Of a stretch of 34,111 bases of DNA, positions 32,925 through 34,111 are shown piece after piece. Source of the DNA: Asaia bogorensis (GTDB taxonomy: Bacteria; Pseudomonadota; Alphaproteobacteria; Acetobacterales; Acetobacteraceae). Position 1 is the stretch's first letter. Each line of letters starts with the position of its first letter. Below the pieces are notes generated by a model. That model saw nothing but the letters and a program-made list of their open reading frames with translations, was not told where the DNA came from and searched no databases. Both the position numbers and the translations under genes were made by a program. The stretch covers positions 1 to 34,111 of the forward strand of contig CAMCDA010000024.1 of the NCBI GenBank assembly GCA_945873195.1. The letters run 5' to 3'.

Positions 32925-32972
32925 CGGACGATGGTGATCCTTCGAGCGTGCGGCGTGCGATTATATGGATAG

Positions 32973-32990
32973 CGGCGGCGACAGCCGCCG
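32973..32990. terminator. Small hairpin between convergent genes
   Basis: CGGCGGC (32973-32979), loop GACA, GCCGCCG (32984-32990). A 7-bp GC stem in the 123-base gap between two convergent stop codons; no T-run. Confidence 0.45.
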
Positions 32991-33047
32991 GAACACCGTC
33001 CATCTGATCCGCACGTGCGCTCGGCTGGCCCATGCCCTGCCGCGATC

Positions 33048-34037
33048 CTATGTGGCGGCGATCGTCGCCGCCCAGGTCTGGCGAAGCCATTTGGCGCAGG
33101 CGATGTTCTGTTCAAAGATCGAGTACTTCGCCCCGCCGCCATAGTCTGGATTGGGGATGAACTCCGTGCTGATCTGACGCAGCGTGCTGTTCGGATTGGT
33201 CGCGTGGTGATGCATCAACTGGCGTATCACCATCTTCCATGGCTCCAGCTTTGCCTCGTCCCACTCGGCGTGCCATTGGCCTGGTTCGGGCTTAACGAAC
33301 GGATACTGGATGCCGCGCCCGGGCCGCCCGTTCGGATGGCTCATCCACGCATTCTTCGGCCCGCCCGGCGCGGCGGCGCGGGCGTGGCAATGGCGGATCC
33401 AGTTGCGCTCGATCCAGATGCCGCAGACATGGTTCGGCTTACGCGGGTCCAGTTGCAGCGTTCCGGCATCGATTTCGGCGCGCATGCCCTGCACCGCCTG
33501 TTCTGCCGGATTGTCGATCTTGAAGATGATGTGGGAGCAGTCCAGGGTCATGTAGTACGGTATGCCGCGCGCCTCCACCATGTCCGCCACGCGCTGGATG
33601 CGGCCGTAATGCTCGGACCACATGTTCACATGCACCTCGAAGCAGGCATCGATGCCAAGCTTCTGGCCGATGTCGTAGGCGCGCAGATAGGTATCCGCCA
33701 CCTGCTGGTCGCTCACCGGCTTTCCCGTCGCATCGAACGTGCCGATTTGCACGTTATGCACAATCGCGCCGAGTTCAGCACCGATGCGAAGGTGCCATTC
33801 CAGCAGCGGCTCATCACGGCCGAGCGCATAGAAGAAGCCACCGCCGCGGATGGGCAGGGCGTTGTCCGCGCTGCATTTTTTGTAGAGATCCAGTTCTCCC
33901 GGCAGCGGCGTGCGATCAAAATAGTCGAACACGCCGGCTTCCTTCACCATGCGGAAGCGCAACGGCACGTCAAACGGGTCCGTGCCGGTATGGGTGGCGC
34001 CGCTGCCTGTGCAGCCGATGGGCAGGTCCTTGGGCAT
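33048..34037 (-). CDS. Xylose isomerase-like TIM-barrel protein (sugar isomerase/epimerase or endonuclease IV fold)
   Basis: 329-residue protein that looks like the xylose-isomerase-like TIM-barrel superfamily, whose members bind divalent metals through His, Glu and Asp residues at the barrel mouth. Seen: FEVHVNMWSEHYGRI in mid-protein, TLDCSHIIFKIDNPAEQ, WIERNWIRHCHARA, and MHHHATNPNST near the C-terminus, all spaced as expected for barrel strands with metal ligands. I chose the ATG at 34037 (AGGA 8 bases upstream); an in-frame ATG at 34073 adds 12 residues without a site. There is no signal peptide. The substrate is unknown; a sugar or keto-acid isomerase or epimerase is most likely. It is convergent with the monooxygenase, so it is not in the same operon. 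Confidence 0.7.
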   Translation of the reverse strand: MPKDLPIGCTGSGATHTGTDPFDVPLRFRMVKEAGVFDYFDRTPLPGELDLYKKCSADNALPIRGGGFFYALGRDEPLLEWHLRIGAELGAIVHNVQIGTFDATGKPVSDQQVADTYLRAYDIGQKLGIDACFEVHVNMWSEHYGRIQRVADMVEARGIPYYMTLDCSHIIFKIDNPAEQAVQGMRAEIDAGTLQLDPRKPNHVCGIWIERNWIRHCHARAAAPGGPKNAWMSHPNGRPGRGIQYPFVKPEPGQWHAEWDEAKLEPWKMVIRQLMHHHATNPNSTLRQISTEFIPNPDYGGGAKYSIFEQNIACAKWLRQTWAATIAAT

Positions 34038-34111
34038 CCGCGTGTTCCTCACCTGAGCCTTGCAGGAACGCACAATGCCCGGGGCGCCCGATCATCGACA
34101 AGTCGGCAAGC
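34038..34111. other. Upstream end of window
   Basis: 74 bases upstream of the TIM-barrel gene holding its ribosome site (AGGA, 34046-34049, minus strand). No other feature seen. Confidence 0.4.

Overview
The window looks like the chromosome of a high-GC alphaproteobacterium. A member of the Rhodospirillales/Acetobacteraceae would fit, but no rRNA or other marker here can confirm that. The reasons are the GC-rich base composition, strong GC third-position bias, purine-rich Shine-Dalgarno sites, and the mix of flavin monooxygenases, a gluconate-dehydrogenase-type GMC pair, lutBC and ruvAB. No tRNA, rRNA, CRISPR array, transposase or integrase was found.

Left part (1-8311), oxidative metabolism. 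A Baeyer-Villiger-type FAD monooxygenase (417-2051, +) converges on a luciferase-like (LLM) flavin oxidoreductase (2171-3358, -), with a strong hairpin between them. The LLM gene diverges from a two-gene operon for a gluconate-2-dehydrogenase subunit-3-like protein (TTG start, 3708-4367) and a GMC flavoprotein (4369-6132). A perfect 10-bp hairpin separates that operon from lutC-lutB (6198-8311, -), which encode lactate-utilisation proteins; lutA is absent. These genes suggest growth on ketones, alcohols or polyols and lactate.

Middle (8518-10181): ruvA-ruvB, the Holliday-junction branch-migration pair, without ruvC next to them. ruvB ends 3 bases from the stop of a convergent membrane-fusion-protein gene.

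Centre and right-centre (10185-28507, -): a type I secretion locus dominated by one reading frame of about 17 kb (about 5,685 residues). Most of it is repetitive and cysteine-free, built on variants of a 'DTAANI' beta-strand motif. It includes 24 tandem units of 90 residues (270 bp), and the C-terminal-side half of that array has a higher-order period of three units (810 bp, four copies). The same frame then runs without a stop into the last ~364 residues of a PrtD-type type I secretion ABC transporter: the last two membrane helices and the whole ATPase domain. The end of the repeat protein and the first ~200 residues of the transporter are missing. The next gene, the HlyD-family adaptor, overlaps the fusion by ATGA. 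This fusion is the most unusual thing in the window. It is either a real deletion/fusion or an assembly error.

Right part (28749-34111): a divergent MsbA-type ABC exporter (+), a possible 61-residue small protein, a second and larger Baeyer-Villiger monooxygenase of the 4-hydroxyacetophenone-monooxygenase size class (30999-32924, +), and a convergent xylose-isomerase-like TIM-barrel protein (33048-34037, -).
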